64,000 nt of DNA from Viscum album (GCA_963277665.1 OY728120.1:938853195-938917194); one strand, 5' to 3'. Shown: positions 11,354-24,260, counted from the stretch's first letter. Notes: a model not told the origin generated them from the sequence alone. A program made the numbers and translations.

Positions 11354-13346
11354 TGTTGGTCAGAGTAGAGTACTCAAGAGGGGGGGTTGAATTGAGTATC
11401 TAAAAAAATTGTGTTAAAAATTATAATTTGATGTTTCACCAATATTTAAAATTCAATTTTCCAATTAGTTAGTTTTGAATTTATAAGAGCATGACTGTTC
11501 AGTTAATTTCTCAAAAGATAGATAAGTTCTCAGTTGAATCAATTGGATAATTAATAAAACTTTTGAAAATTTCCAAATAATTCAATACAATTATAAACAC
11601 TTGCTAATACTACCTATCAGGGTTCAATTTAGTTTAAAGAAATGTGTAATAAAAGATAGTAATACTAAAAGGTAAAAACATAATAGAAATAAAACAAGAG
11701 GTTCAGTTTCAAGAAAAGATTTAATCCTCTCCACATAGAGGTCACCAGCCACCAAGTTGTTTAAATAAATAAACACCTTATCCACACCCTAGATCGAGTT
11801 TCACAACAAAACAAAGGTTATCAAGGTCACAAGACCTCTTCCACATTTATTCATGGGTTCAAACTACCAGGTCACACAATGACCTTTTCCACACTTATCT
11901 ATTGTAGTAAATCGATGTAAGAAGGTATATTGGAAGGACCTATTGTATCATTTAGTTTGATACTGGAGATAGTGTGTGCTTAACAGACAGATACACACAT
12001 TTCTCAAAAGTATTTAAAAATTAACAAAATAGAGAAAACATATAAAAAAGGATTTATACGGATTTGTGTGTTTCTCTATGTAGATTTTGAATTGTAGGAT
12101 AAAGCTGATGAAAATGTTGTGTCCTCTTCTAGAAGTTAAAAAAACAGAGTGGCGTATTCTGGCTTCCAGGTGCAGGTATGGTTCTACCGGTATATTATTC
12201 TCCTTCTTTCATATTCTGAAGTAGTTTTTCAATTCGATGTTCATCTCAGTTGAGATTGCCTCATGTTTTCATCCTTTTGTTCTTCAGTTCACTGTGGTTT
12301 CATGGGAGTTTCAGATGTTTTCTAGTATGTTTTTTGTCTCACATAGGCATGAAACACACCAGACCACACAAATATTCTATTATATATCTCTTCTTTCTTT
12401 TTAAAATGATTCTTATTTCTGAGGTACAAGAAACATCATGTTCTTTCCATGTCCATAGATTCATATGAACTCATACTATATGGTACAATTCCTACAAAAG
12501 ATTATAAAATATTTCAGTATCATTAAATGACACAAATATGACCATTATAAACTATATTAATAAATTATTATTTAAATAATCTATCGGTGACTCGTCTGTT
12601 GGTGTCTCCTTCTATCCGTGTCTCAACCCATCGATATATCATTATATCAATATTTCCATACATCGGTGACTCATTACATCGGTGACTTGTTTCAATGGTG
12701 ATTCCTTCCTTCTATCGATAAGACAGTTGATCTATCGGTGACACTTTTCAATAGTTACTCTTCCTTCTGTCGGTTTGACATTTGATGTATCGGTGACTCA
12801 TTTCAAATAATGGCGACTCCATGCATTGGTAGCACCCTGAAACAGTAAGTCAATTAGACTAATGTTAGGTCGTCTACATCAGTGAGTCATATGCAATGGT
12901 GAGTAGTCTAGAACATATTCATGTTTCAACTGTATTTCAATGAGTCATATGTATGTTGGTGAGTCATCTTTCAGGTGATGAGTCATCTGTTTGTCGGTGT
13001 GTCATCTGTGATTTGGTGATTCATCTATCTGTCAGTGAGTCATCTATCTATCAGTGTCAGTGACTCATTCTTAGATAATTTTTAGATATTCTGTCTATCT
13101 TAGAGTTCAAAAAATTCAAAGAGAATTAATACCAATAATTATACATAGATAATCAGTTATAAGATTTTTTATACATAAATGCACATAAAGAGTAATATAA
13201 TTGAAATAATCTGATTATTCAAGATAATTCTTTGACATAATTTTGGATCTGACTTGTGGTTAAATTATGTTAATATATTAAATGATTAGTGATAATTAAA
13301 TACATTATAATTAGAGATAGTCACTAACAATATCTATGGTCCAACA
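11354..13346 (-). repeat. Sirevirus 3' LTR
   Basis: Plus-strand ends TGTTGGTCAGAG and GGTCCAACA form terminal inverted repeats TGTTGG/CCAACA. The first 1.1 kb aligns with 26157-27265. The remainder holds a tandem repeat region that the other LTR has lost. Confidence 0.9.
12583..13070 (-). repeat. Sirevirus LTR short tandem repeats (GGTGACTCAT core)
   Basis: More than twenty degenerate copies of a core like ATCGGTGACTCATCT recur at irregular spacing, mostly 15-40 bp. They lie in U3, just inside the LTR start on the minus strand. Sirevirus LTRs of other plants are known for short conserved repeats or palindromes in this part. Confidence 0.7.
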
Positions 13347-13357
13347 ATCACCCCTAT
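13347..13357 (-). other. Sirevirus polypurine tract
   Basis: The minus strand reads ATAGGGGTGAT immediately before the LTR start TGTTGGACC, the place and composition expected of the plus-strand primer. Confidence 0.7.
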
Positions 13358-13659
13358 TGATGATCACAAATCATGGAATTATAAAGTACCATTAATGAAT
13401 GATTAATTTAAACAATTGAATTAGTATCTACCATAAAGATAAAGTAATGTATCAGATATAAGAATGCATAAACACAAAATTAGGCTTAAACTCGGAATAA
13501 TTCTAATTAATTTTCTCCCCTTTTTTAATAATGAATAATAAAGTTCTACCCATTTTTGAATTCGTAAAAAGTGGAAGGTGAAAAGAACATTAAAAAAAAA
13601 TTATAAATAGTGAAATTTCATTCAGAAGAAAATTATATTGAATTACCTATGTATAGGCA

Positions 13660-16600
13660 TTCTTCCCTCTCAAAAAACTATCACCTCATTATAGTTGGTA
13701 GGGTGAAGGGGATCCTTCCCCTTATTAGAAGGATCAATGTATGGTCCAGCAAAAGGGTTAGGCTGAGAAGTAGGAGGGTCTAAATGGATATTTAGTGGAG
13801 GTAATGTCACTCCATCAAGAACTGTAGAAGGTTGGGAAGGTCTTTGTTGAGAAAGAATCCAAGGCTGAACAGGCTCTATAATGATGGGTCTGATCTGAGA
13901 TAAGGCCTAAGAAGCTAACATCTGATCTTAAGTAGGCACTGAACAAGTAGGGCCAAGCGGTGCAAGATGAGGCACCATAATGGCTTAAATTTGAAAATGG
14001 AAATATGGTTTTGATAGCTTGATTAACTCATCAATTATCTATCATCCATATTACATTGCCCTTTAAAAACATCTTTTTTTTCTATGAACATGTCGAACAA
14101 AGGAGTGAATTCTCTCAACTTATGATTATAATATTTAAAAGGTGTTATCACTAGAGGAAGACTAAGATTAGTGGCCAAATACATAATAAACTAGTCATTT
14201 GATGCTTTGTGATGAGTTTGGAGAACAACTCATTAATATTTTTGGTTATCTATTCCTAAGTGTTGGAAGAACTCCTTGTATAATACTGCACATGATCATC
14301 CACCTTATCTAAAGTGTCTTCAACCTTGGTCATACTAGAAATTAATGCTTGAAACTCTTCTTTCAAAACTGAACTGATAGTTGCGATATCCATAGATTGT
14401 GAAGGCTAAATAGGTGGAGCAGAGGTTGAAGCAAGAGTAGAGGATGAAAGTACATTAACTTATTTTCTCATTTTTTCTAAATCAGGAGAATTAAAATGAG
14501 AAACAATATTATAATATCCTTTCAAGACTCTTTCCATTAAATTTATGTACTCAGTGGTTAAATAATTTAATCCACTAGTTATCATCTTCATTTCATTCCC
14601 ATGCTTGGTGTTTATTGTCACAATTTTTCAATTGCTGTAATGAAATTTGGCTTAATGTTTTATCACTATCTGGGAAACTGAAGAAGAATCATCTTGAGAC
14701 ACACTGGTTGAGGTAGGAGTAGAACTAGAAGTTCCATAATTCTTTACAGCTTCAACCATAGACTGAATTGCTTTCAAATTTTCATTTAGATTATTGTTCT
14801 CTCCCCGGGATTCATAAATTTCATATCTCATCAAATACTGTACTGAGTGTCTTATGGAGGAACATATTTCTTTATTGAATTTTTCAAAATTTTCCTTACT
14901 GAAAAAGTCAATATAAGATTTCTCAGTCACTGGTTCCCTTGAAGTAAGTGAAAAGACTTCATCATATGAATCTTCATAATCTAGTCATAGTGGCAAATAA
15001 CCAAGATTACTTTTCCCATTCAGCTATTATATCAGAATATAGAGGAGTAAGTGTATCAAGCCTTACTCTTCGAATTGGATTCTCTTCAACACCTTGAGAA
15101 ACTTATTCTTCAGGCTCCCCCTCAGTTTCATATCTCGTGACAGTTTTCTCCGCCTCACTTAATGCTTCCTGTATAGGTTGATTCTCCTTATGTAGAGTTC
15201 TTTTTCTAGAATATATAGCTTGAGGAATAGGTTTGGCTGGAGCCAAATTTTCATCATGAACAACACCATCTACAGATACACCAAAATTATCTTCAACTAT
15301 GTCCATACAAATAACATCTAGATTCACATTAGGATGATCAGATTCAGTATGACTTCCACTTTCCCAACATTCTTCATTATTACCATATTCATATTTTTCA
15401 TTCCCATATCCATCATCAAGTTTTCCATTCCCTTCTTCTCAACATGATTCTGATCCACATTTAACACTACCATCTTCCTCTTATTCATCTTCTTTTTCAC
15501 TAGATTCACTGACATTTTCTACACTTCCTTCTACTTCTGTCATTTCTTATCTAGTGGATTGTTGAATAGGTTCATGAGAAGTTATGTTCAAAGGTTGACT
15601 TGGTTTTCCAATAGAAACTCTTTTTCTTGGTTCATTTGTGTATGGTTCACTTCTATCATCAATTGGTGATCCCACGTCTCTGATAGGAGTAACAGGCTCC
15701 TCATCCTCATCTGAAGAATAAATTACGTGTTCATATGGACTAAGTCCAAGATCCAATAGATCCCTTGGCCTAAATAGATGATCTATGGGATTTATCTTTT
15801 TATAAATTCTATCTTTATCACCTACCCATTCCTTCCTCCATGGGTTTTAGTTAGTTTTCATTATCCTATAGATTTCATAACATAAACAGATTTCATTAAA
15901 TTCCTTAATTATAACATCATAAACTTCACTTACACAACCTTTCTCTTTTAGAATTGATGAAATAATTCTTGAATAGAATAGATAATTTGTCTTTCAACTA
16001 GGTTTTATCATCTCATTTATTTTCACTATGAAATATGTGCAAAGATTCCATTAAACTACTTTCCGTAGAAAATACACCAAGTATATATCCATATACTTGA
16101 GAGAAGAAAAGACCCCTTTCTTAGGACAAATCTAATGCTGAATAAATTTATAATAAAATTATTCTCTCACTATTTAACTCTAAGTCAGTGGGCCTTCTAT
16201 GTTCCTCATTTCCATTTGGCTCTTTTAGAGCTCTTGTATAACAAAATAATACACATACTGGAGGATAAGTACCTTGAAAATAAAAAAATGTTCCTTTATG
16301 AGGATCCTTAAGACATTCAGACCAATGTCTTGATGGGAAAGATATTTTATTCTATTTTACAATCGTCTTGACCCAGAAGACATCACTTCCTTCCAATAGA
16401 AGTTCCATATTCATGTAAACTTGATGCACCATCTTCGTGTGGAAGACTCTGTCATTGTTTGCAAACCAGTCAAGCCTTCATTGATCTTGCTTCTCTTTCA
16501 ACAAAAATGACTTGATCTCCAATATCCATTCCCCCCATTACTTCTTTTTTGACGTTTACAACACGGTTTTCCAGAATGGAATTTATAGGAGTTGAAGATT

Positions 16601-16690
16601 TTCTCAATTCACCTTTTTATCTCATAGATCCTTGAGAATCGCCATCTTCCAGAGCTCAATTCACATGTGCCATCCCAAATTGTTCAGTTT
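13660..16690 (-). pseudogene. Sirevirus env-like region, degenerate
   Basis: Three kilobases between RNase H and the 3' LTR, read on the minus strand, match the extra region of Sireviruses often called env-like, whose function is unknown. Near 16210-16390 one frame reads KISFPSRHWSECLKDPHKGT, then FYFQGTYPPVCVLFCYT. Downstream are LGLSPYEHVIYSSDEDEEPV (15700s), an acidic Ser/Pro-rich linker (15100-15700), and a Ser/Thr-rich tail with probable coiled-coil helices (14300-14930). Several in-frame stops and frameshifts break it, so no product is expected. No transmembrane segment can be defended. Confidence 0.6.
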
Positions 16691-16889
16691 ACAGGTCAGA
16701 AGGTGAAAGGTTGGGGGTAAGGAGAGAGAGCGGTGGCTGAGAGAGTGTAGTGGTAAAGGACTTGAGTGGATCGATTCAAATTTATATCATTTAGGGGTTT
16801 TGAAAATATGTAATTGTGAAAACACGAACTGGGTTCAAAAAATTAATGAAATAGTGTTATTTTGATAAAAACATAAAACATATATAAAT

Positions 16890-17310
16890 AGTGAGTCATC
16901 AGTGTTGGAATGACATATTTTTCATAATACTAATAGTGTCAGCATGACAGAGAATCAGTATCAACAATTTCTATATGACAATGGTGTCAACATGAAAATG
17001 GTGTCAGCATGACCACAGTTTCATCATGACAACAGTGTCTGCATAACAACGGTGTCGGCATGACAACAATGTAAACCTGACCACAGTGTTGGTAGGGCAA
17101 CGGTGTCGGCATGACAATGGTGTCGGCAAGACAACAGTCTCAGTGTGACAATAGTGTCGGCATGACAACAGTGTTATTGTTACAACGGTGTCGGCATGAC
17201 AACAGTTTCAGCATGACAACAGTGTTATCATGAAAACGGTGTCGGCATGACAATGGTGTCGGCATGACAAAAATTTTAGTGTGACAATGGTGTTAGTGTG
17301 AAAACATCAC
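16890..17310 (-). repeat. 18-bp minisatellite in the Sirevirus
   Basis: About twenty units with the consensus GTGTCGGCATGACAACRG and a period of 18 bp, degenerate at the edges. It starts directly after the RNase H coding end on the minus strand and precedes the env-like region. The period is a multiple of three, so it could have been translated in frame as a six-residue repeat. Confidence 0.8.
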
Positions 17311-17324
17311 TAAAATAGATCAAT

Positions 17325-18900
17325 GGAATGGAAACACAAGGTCTTACTCATTGATCATTCCTTACTCATGTTCAATGTAATTCATTCTTTCTGAGTTCAA
17401 TTGCTTATTGAATATGTCAGCAAGCTAATATTCAGTGCCAATAAATTCTAAATTGAAATCACCCTTTTGATAATGATCTCTCAAAAATTGATTTCATATA
17501 TCAATATGTTTTGTTCTAGAATGAGTAACTAGGTTCTTAGAAATGATAATAGAACTTGTATTATCACAATTTACTGGTACATGTCTACATTGATATCCAT
17601 AGTCTAGCACAATGTGTTTCATCCAAAAAATCTGATCACAACATCTTCCCACAACTATTTATTCATCTTCAGCTATAGATAATGCAATAGAATTTTGTCT
17701 CTTATTACACCATGAAAACAAATAATTTCCAAAATGTGACATGTCCCAGAGGTTCTCTTTCTATCTAACTTTCATCCACCAAAATAAACATCAGAATAAC
17801 TCAATATAACAAAATTTTTTCCTTTAGGGTAAAACAAACCTAAATTGACAGTATGCTTAAGGTATTTTAAAATTATTTTAATAGAATTTAAGTGATATTC
17901 TTTGGTATTAGCTTGAAAATGGTCACACAGACACACACTAAACATTATATCTGGCCTAATAGTAGGCAAGCAGAGTAAAAATCCAACGAGTCCTTTGTAA
18001 TTGGTTTGATCAATAGATTTACCATCTTCATCAAGATCCAACATACAAGTAGTACTCATTGGATTATCACTACTTTTAATGCTACCAAAGAAAAATATTT
18101 TTAACATATATTTTGTGTATTTACATTGATTTAAAATGATACCTTCTTTCTTTTAAAAAATATGAAGTCGAAGAAAGAATTAGAGTTCACCCATCAAACT
18201 CATTTTAAATTCACTTTGCATCATTTTAGAAAATTCAATACATAAATAATTTCTTGAAGATCCAGAAATAATATCATCAACATATATTTGAACAGATAAA
18301 ACATATTTTGAAATCCATTTTATGAAAAGAGTAGGATCTTCAATTCCATCTTTAAAACCTTTTGTAATAATAAAATTACTTAGTCTTTCATACCAAGCTC
18401 TTGGAGCATGTTTTAAACCGTATAAATCTTTAGTCAATTTGTAAACATAATTTTGAAAATAATGGTCTGTAAAACTAGGGGTTGTTCAATAGAAACATCC
18501 TCAACTATATACCAATTTAGGAATTCACTTTTAACATCAATTTGATAAAGTTGGAATTTAAATGGGCATCATGAGATAGTAGGATTCTGATGACCTCAAT
18601 TCTAGCAATAGTTGAAAATGTTTCATCATATTCAATGTCTTCTTCTTGACTATAACCTTATGCAACCAATCTGTCTTTATTTATAACAATATTACCATAT
18701 TTATCTACTTTTTTTCTAAACACCCACTTAGTCTCTATGGTTAAGGTGTCTTTGGGTCCATCCACAAGATTCCAAATTTTATTTCATTCAAATTGATTAC
18801 GTTATTCTTGTATAGACATCCCCCAAAATTCATCTTTAATTGCATCTTTTATATTTTTAGGTTCATGCTATAACAAGAAATATTGATGTTCAACCTGATT
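17325..18900 (-). pseudogene. Sirevirus reverse transcriptase and RNase H
   Basis: RT copies element RNA into DNA and RNase H removes the RNA strand. N-terminal RT is seen near 18540-18850 (KWVFRKKVDKYGNIV, then GYSQEEDIEYDETFS). The central part at 18180-18437 has LYGLKHAPRAWYERL and the catalytic YVDD box. The connection region at 17772-18107 has TIRPDIMFSVCLCDHFQ and LKYLKHTVNLG. RNase H at 17330-17720 has NKRQNSIALS, VPVNCDNTSSI and HSRTKHIDI, ending near ADIFNKQL. At least one frameshift near 18480 and several stops break it. The order and wording fit the Sirevirus lineage. Confidence 0.85.
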
Positions 18901-19958
18901 TCTAAAAGAATCTCTATCTTGTGTCCCTTTATCTAAGTCTTCAACAACATCAAATAAATTAAGGTTCATGAGGGTTCTGGTTGGTCTAGAAAATGAGGGG
19001 ATAGTAACTTCAGGTTCATCTACAGATTCAGGTTCATCATGTTCAGATAATAAAAAATTTCTAGAACTATTTGATTTAACAGATTGTTTGACAATAAGAT
19101 TAGATGATTTTTAATTTATTTCCATGTTTGACTTATCATATTCAAGGTTTTCTATAGAGGAATTAGGTTCATGTGGGTCTATTTCATCGAATTTTATATG
19201 AATATTTTCTTCAACTCACTTGGTTATTTTAATAAATGCTCTATAGGATATACTAGAGGTTGAGTAACCTAAGAATATTCTTTCATCAATCGTGGATGTG
19301 AATTTTTCAATATTTCCCTTTTTATCAAGGATAATGTCCTTTCAACCAAAAAAATTGGTGTAACTAACATTTGATTTTATATTTATCCACAACTCATAAA
19401 GAGTATTCTTGGGGATAAGTCTAATTAAGAATAAATTCATTATATAGAAAGTTGTCTTCATAGTCTCAGCCCAAAAGTTAATAGGTAAATCATATTAATT
19501 ATTCATTGTTCTATATATCTCTTGTATGTTATATTCTTTCTTTCCACAAATCCATTTTTAGGTGTCCTAGGGGAAGAGAAGTTATAACTACATCTATTTT
19601 TTGAGAAAAAGGATTCAAAATATTGATTTTTAAACTGATGACCATGATCACTTGTTAAATATTTTATTCTAAGTCCACTATGATTTTCCATTGTTTTAGC
19701 ATTCTTGGTGAAGTAAGTACATACATCACTTTTGTGATATAAAAAATAAGTCCAAGTATACCTAGAGTAGTAATCTATAAGAACATAAACCTAGTGGTTC
19801 TCATTTAAACTAGAATCTCAAGAGGGTCCAAACATGTCCATGGGAACCAACTCTAAAGGATGATAATTTGAAACTTATTTCTTTAATTGGAAATATATCT
19901 TGTGTTGTTTAACATTTAGACATGGATTACAGACTTTTTCATTTGAAAAAACATTTTT
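18901..19958 (-). pseudogene. Sirevirus integrase
   Basis: The catalytic core reads from about 19950 down: a CNPCLNVKQ zinc-site end, LELVPMDMFGPS (first catalytic Asp), YLTSDHGHQFKNQYFESFF (second Asp) and TPKNGFVERKN (catalytic Glu). These are the copia integrase landmarks with the DDE triad still visible. The C-terminal region down to about 18900 is broken by stops. The N-terminal zinc-binding part was separated from it by the solo LTR inserted at 19964. Confidence 0.85.
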
Positions 19959-21580
19959 GGGTATGTAACACCCGAGAATTTTATAAGAAATATTTTGCTT
20001 TTATTTTATATAAATCATCAAAGGAATATTTCACTACACACAACACTAGCTTGGCTTGCTTTACACGCAATTGTGACGTTCCTTGATAGCTTGTGTCATA
20101 CGCAATATCGAGTTTCACTAAACAACGATATGCTATTAAAATATTATTAAAACTAGCCGTTATGAATAGTAATAACCATTTTTTGAAATTTTATAAATTT
20201 TATTTTTCAAAATGGACTTCATTTTTGGATTCGGAATATCAAAATTAGCCTAGGGTGAAATTTTGGTATTTTTCTAGAAACATTCAATTTTCGATGAATA
20301 GTGAAAACACTGGGTTACTATTTAAAAACCGACTTTTTATTTAAATAATTATTTATTTTAGGTCAAAATTGATACATAATACCAATATAAGTTCAATGTA
20401 ATTCATTGGAGTAATTTTATAATAATTTTAGATATATAAAAATTTTATTGAACTTTACACCATCTTTTACCCACCTCCTAGGAAAATTTGCAAATTTACA
20501 TAAAACATAATTTTACCGCTTCTGTGAGTGGAATTTCCAAAATCCGAGAGACATGGTTGATGTCAGTAAGTAAAATTTGGTTCAATGAGATGAAAATAAT
20601 TTTTGGTGAATAGTAACTTTTTACTTTTATTTACCATGGTTAAAAGTAAATAGGGTAATTAAGGGAAAAATGATATTATTATTACCCTAACGCATGTCCT
20701 AATTCTATTGGATAAGTGTAATTCGACCAAAAAAACCTTAGGAATAAAATATGACCATTTAGCACCACTTGGATTAGATTAGGACATTTATTATTAATTT
20801 ATTTAAAGAAGGGTTAAAATAGTTAAAATCAATGTTTAATAAGTAAATAATTTTTAATATATGGTTATACATAAGATATATTCGACTATAAATATTCATT
20901 AGAAATATAAAACGATTTCCTACATAATGGTATTTTATTTTTAATTTTTAGACATTAAATAATTTAATTTATTTATGACACAATGATGATACAGTAATTA
21001 ACTTATTAATAAAATATTGACATAATTGATGTTATAAATACCCAAATAAATGTAATTTGAGACTTTTTATAAATTCCAATAATTTTATAGGTTAATATGA
21101 CATGTTATTATTTATTTAATTAACTTTTTTAGAAATAACCATTCTGTTATTATTTTCACAAAAATAAATTACTAAATTGTGTCAAAATTGACATTAAATA
21201 GTTTTTAAAACAAATATTATATTATTAATTGTTATTTTATTCCTAAAAATCTATGGTTCGGGAAAATGACTTAGATATGGTTATATATATTAATAATAAA
21301 AAACTTGGGGTTTGTTTGGCTTGTTCTAGTAAGTTTATTGACCTTATAGTGTAAGAACACAAAAAGACACGGTAAAAGTGAAATTATCTAACTTAATGTT
21401 AAATCAAAATGATAAGGTTAAAATAGTAACCCAAACTTGTCCAAATTCTATTGTATTAGAGGATTTCTACTCATCCCCACCTTATATTCGAAATAAATCA
21501 ATTTGGAGCTATTTAGAACCGAATATGGCTTTATAATAAAATAATATTTTTAGTTTTTCTAAAGGTGCCCCTCTCCTCCC

Positions 21581-21590
21581 TTATAAAAGG
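21581..21590 (+). promoter_or_regulatory. TATA box of the solo LTR
   Basis: TTATAAAAGG lies in a local CT-rich context (cccctctcctccc...gcacctcctccctctcttcc). It is the plant LTR promoter arrangement and matches the TATA positions of the minus-strand LTRs. Confidence 0.7.
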
Positions 21591-21924
21591 GCACCTCCTC
21601 CCTCTCTTCCTCACACCACTTTGAGCCTTCATGCTCAGAAAAACCCTGCCAATTTCTCCTATCCACTTCCCTAGAAACATCCTATAGGTCCTGGTATTCT
21701 TCAAAGACCAATTTTAGTGCCCTAAAAGGAGGTCTCAAAGAAGCGCTTCAAATAAGAGGTAATGTCCATTACCGATTCTTTCAACTTTATTTCTTGTTCC
21801 GCTTCTTCTTATTTAGTTGTTTCATTATGAATTAATAACATGAGTATCACTAATATACTTATATGTTATTATAAGTATGAAACAACCCTATTTGACCATC
21901 TATCCATCCTATGGTAAATGAAAT

Positions 21925-21972
21925 CATCGTGCGTGCGTACGTACAGAATACCGTCTCCACGCCGTGGTGTAA
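21925..21972 (+). promoter_or_regulatory. LTR3 leader hairpin 1
   Basis: CATC pairs with GGTG (with G-U) and GCGTG with CACGC, around a loop that contains CGTACGTAC (21936-21944) and cagaataccgtctc. It lies about 340 bp after the TATA box. Confidence 0.5.
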
Positions 21973-22100
21973 TCTATTTTCCACCACCACCTTACTTGGA
22001 TGTATATAATGGTGTAAAGAATGAATATATATGATTATTTTAAATTGATATTGATTCTGAAATAGTATACATACACTCCAATATAATCCCACGATCATGG

Positions 22101-22164
22101 GAACGATATCATCGCTCTTGCGTACGTACAGAATACTGTCTCCACAATGTGATGTGACTCGTTC
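22101..22164 (+). promoter_or_regulatory. LTR3 leader hairpin 2
   Basis: GAACGA (22101-22106) pairs exactly with TCGTTC (22159-22164), and CATC pairs with GATG inside. The loop contains CGTACGTAC (22121-22129) and cagaatactgtctcc, as in hairpin 1, although the arms differ. Confidence 0.55.
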
Positions 22165-23504
22165 TACATGATTTTCATTGCATAATGATTACATAAATGA
22201 TTTTAGTGAATAAATATGATATATATTACACTAATATCATTATGGAAATGAGGTATGTATAACCTAAAAAGAAGAATAAGAATTTATTCGACAAAACACG
22301 CATAAGAACAAAAAGTAACAAACACTCGAATAACAAGTAGCAATGAAATATTACTAATAATAAGCTAAGAATATGACCATATATGATATCATAACAATGA
22401 TTATGATTCTGGAATAAGTCAATGACATTATTTAAATCATTATACAGGAGGTTCGGACACTTATGAATCAAATCGGACCTAAGGTAAGGGAAATATCACA
22501 ATATCATTTTTATCTGAGATTGTTTATACTTTGGAATTTACTAGGGTGTATTTTATCATCCACGTCCATGTTTACTCAATATGTAATATTTTTTCCATCC
22601 ACCTACAATTGTTTAAATCCAATTTTGACCTTCGGTGAGTTTTTAGTAAAAGATATGAAAGGAATCTTTTGTCGTTTTTCGTACGAGGTACTTTTTGACT
22701 TTTCTGAAAAAAGTAAGAGATGAATGTTTTTTTAACTTATACGGCATGAATGGATTTTTAAAAAATTATTTCCAAGAAGCTTCATTTACAAGTTTTCAAG
22801 ATTATTTTTAATCAAATTCTTTTATTTTATAATTGTATGACATTTTAAGAAAGGAAAAGTGTTTTTGAAGCAGAAAGGATATTTGCCTCAAGAATGGAGT
22901 TTAAGTGTTTTATCAAAATTATTTTCCATCTAAGATAATAAAGGGTTATGTTTCTATCCCTATTATCACATTGATTTGATTATGTTGTGATGGAATTATT
23001 TTTATGAATTCCTTTGTCTTATATGAATTGTTCTATGTTGTCACGATGTTTAAGAATCCCATTTTTATTACATGGGTTATGCTATGATGTATGGTTTATG
23101 ATTTTGTGGCACACATAATAATGGTATAATTATGAGATGGGTGGGACCTATATATCCCTAAAATTCATTGGGTAAAGATTTTATATCTCATGAGATGGAC
23201 ATGACTGGAACGGCAGGTTAAATTGGTTCAGTGAAACAGGACTGAAACGAGGAATGACCTCGGTTCAGAAATGGACTTTGTCCACTAAGATAGTCTTGGA
23301 AATGATTCTTGACTAATAAGAAATGATTCTCTATTATTATGTGTGTATTCCACAAAGATTCATGTTTTAATTTATGATTAATGTGATTACATTTCACTAC
23401 CATGATTTATCCCATGTTATGAAATTTTGATCTTTTTTGCAGGGTAAGATTTCCAAAATGTTATGTTCTTATGAATATGATGTGATTGATATTTCTTTTG
23501 TTTA

Positions 23505-23530
23505 CCCTTAGTGAGAATTTGAGCTCACCC
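23505..23530 (+). promoter_or_regulatory. U5 motif of the solo LTR
   Basis: CCCTTAGTGAGAATTTGAGC then TCACCC is the complement of the GGGTGAG...CTCAGTAAGGG motif of the minus-strand LTRs. TGAG and CTCA can pair. Confidence 0.55.
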
Positions 23531-23778
23531 TTTTGTATGTTTTCTTTCCCCAGGTCAGGAAGAAGGTTATTAAGTAAGATATGCCAAAAGGGACTATAGA
23601 TATGATGCAATAAATGGGAGACAGTGTAGACTCTTTATGAACCATTTGTTTATGTTTCCCAGTTTCTAAAGGCACTATACCTATACGGTCATTTCGTGGT
23701 TTTGTTATATGTTGTAATAAGTGTACTTCAATTTTTAAGTACTAACAATTTATGTAAAGTATGGGTCGTTATAGGTTA

Positions 23779-24200
23779 GGTCCTTGACTAGTCCATTTTT
23801 TGTAATCTTTCTAAGAGAGTGTACATTACAGTGTATTAATCTCATATTCCAAAGCCAATACTCTTTATGAAAGGCACTTAAATAAGAAAAATTTTGGTAA
23901 ACTATAGAATCTATGTTAACAGAATATACATTTTCATTTCAAAAATAATAATATACTAATTCATTTTTAGAGTTAAAAACATTTCAAGAATCATTTTCAA
24001 ATTTAACACGAAATCCATCACCACATAGTTGTGAAATACTAAGCATATTATATTTCAATCCATCGAACAAAAGTACTTTAGAAATTAAAACAGGGTTAGA
24101 GTTTCCAATTAGGGCTAAGCCAATTTTTTTTCTATATAATTGTAACCAAAGGTGAAATATCCACCATCAAATATGATTAGGTTCTTGAAGAATGAATAAT
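23779..24200 (-). pseudogene. Sirevirus GAG-pre-integrase domain
   Basis: The minus strand reads FDGLKYNMLSISQLCGDGF, then NVYSVNIDSI, then YWLWNMRLIHCNVHSLRKI and KNGLVKDLTYN. This corresponds to the conserved LWHxRLGH...LxKLxxxxLVxGLP segment before copia integrase; the His of RLGH is shifted to RLIH. The solo LTR begins where the GLP-type loop would continue into the zinc site. Confidence 0.75.
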
Positions 24201-24260
24201 ATCATGTAATGTGTCTTAAACTACCATTGTACAAGTACCATTGACTCTTACAGGAGTTAT
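24201..24260 (-). pseudogene. Sirevirus protease active-site remnant
   Basis: The minus strand reads QWYLYNGSLRHIT where copia proteases have W-Y-L-D-S-G-C-S-R-H-M-T. The catalytic Asp is Tyr and the next Ser is Asn, so this protease cannot have worked in its present form. Confidence 0.65.

Larger units (their letters stand above)
19964..23773 (+). mobile_element. Gypsy (Tekay/Del-type) solo LTR, plus strand (LTR3)
   Basis: It starts TGTAACACCCGAG and ends GGGTCGTTATA, the usual termini of plant Tekay/Del LTRs (TGTAACACC...TTACA with C-to-T wear). It is flanked by GGGTA (19959-19963) and GGTTA (23774-23778), a five-base target duplication with one mismatch. Left and right flanks join into one continuous copia reading (GLVKDLTYN to PKNVFSNEK), so nothing but an LTR was inserted. 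It holds a TATA box (21581), two leader hairpins and the U5 motif, in reverse order to the minus-strand LTRs. Solo LTRs form by recombination between the two LTRs of one element. Confidence 0.85.

Noticed and set aside
12250..12468. Plus-strand frame with a hydrophobic stretch
   Set aside because: Inside the Sirevirus 3' LTR, antisense to the element, and broken in the other LTR (27121-27303 differs in sequence).
16890..17310. 18-bp repeats as a possible CRISPR or binding-site array
   Set aside because: Contiguous degenerate minisatellite within a Sirevirus; no spacers and no associated genes.
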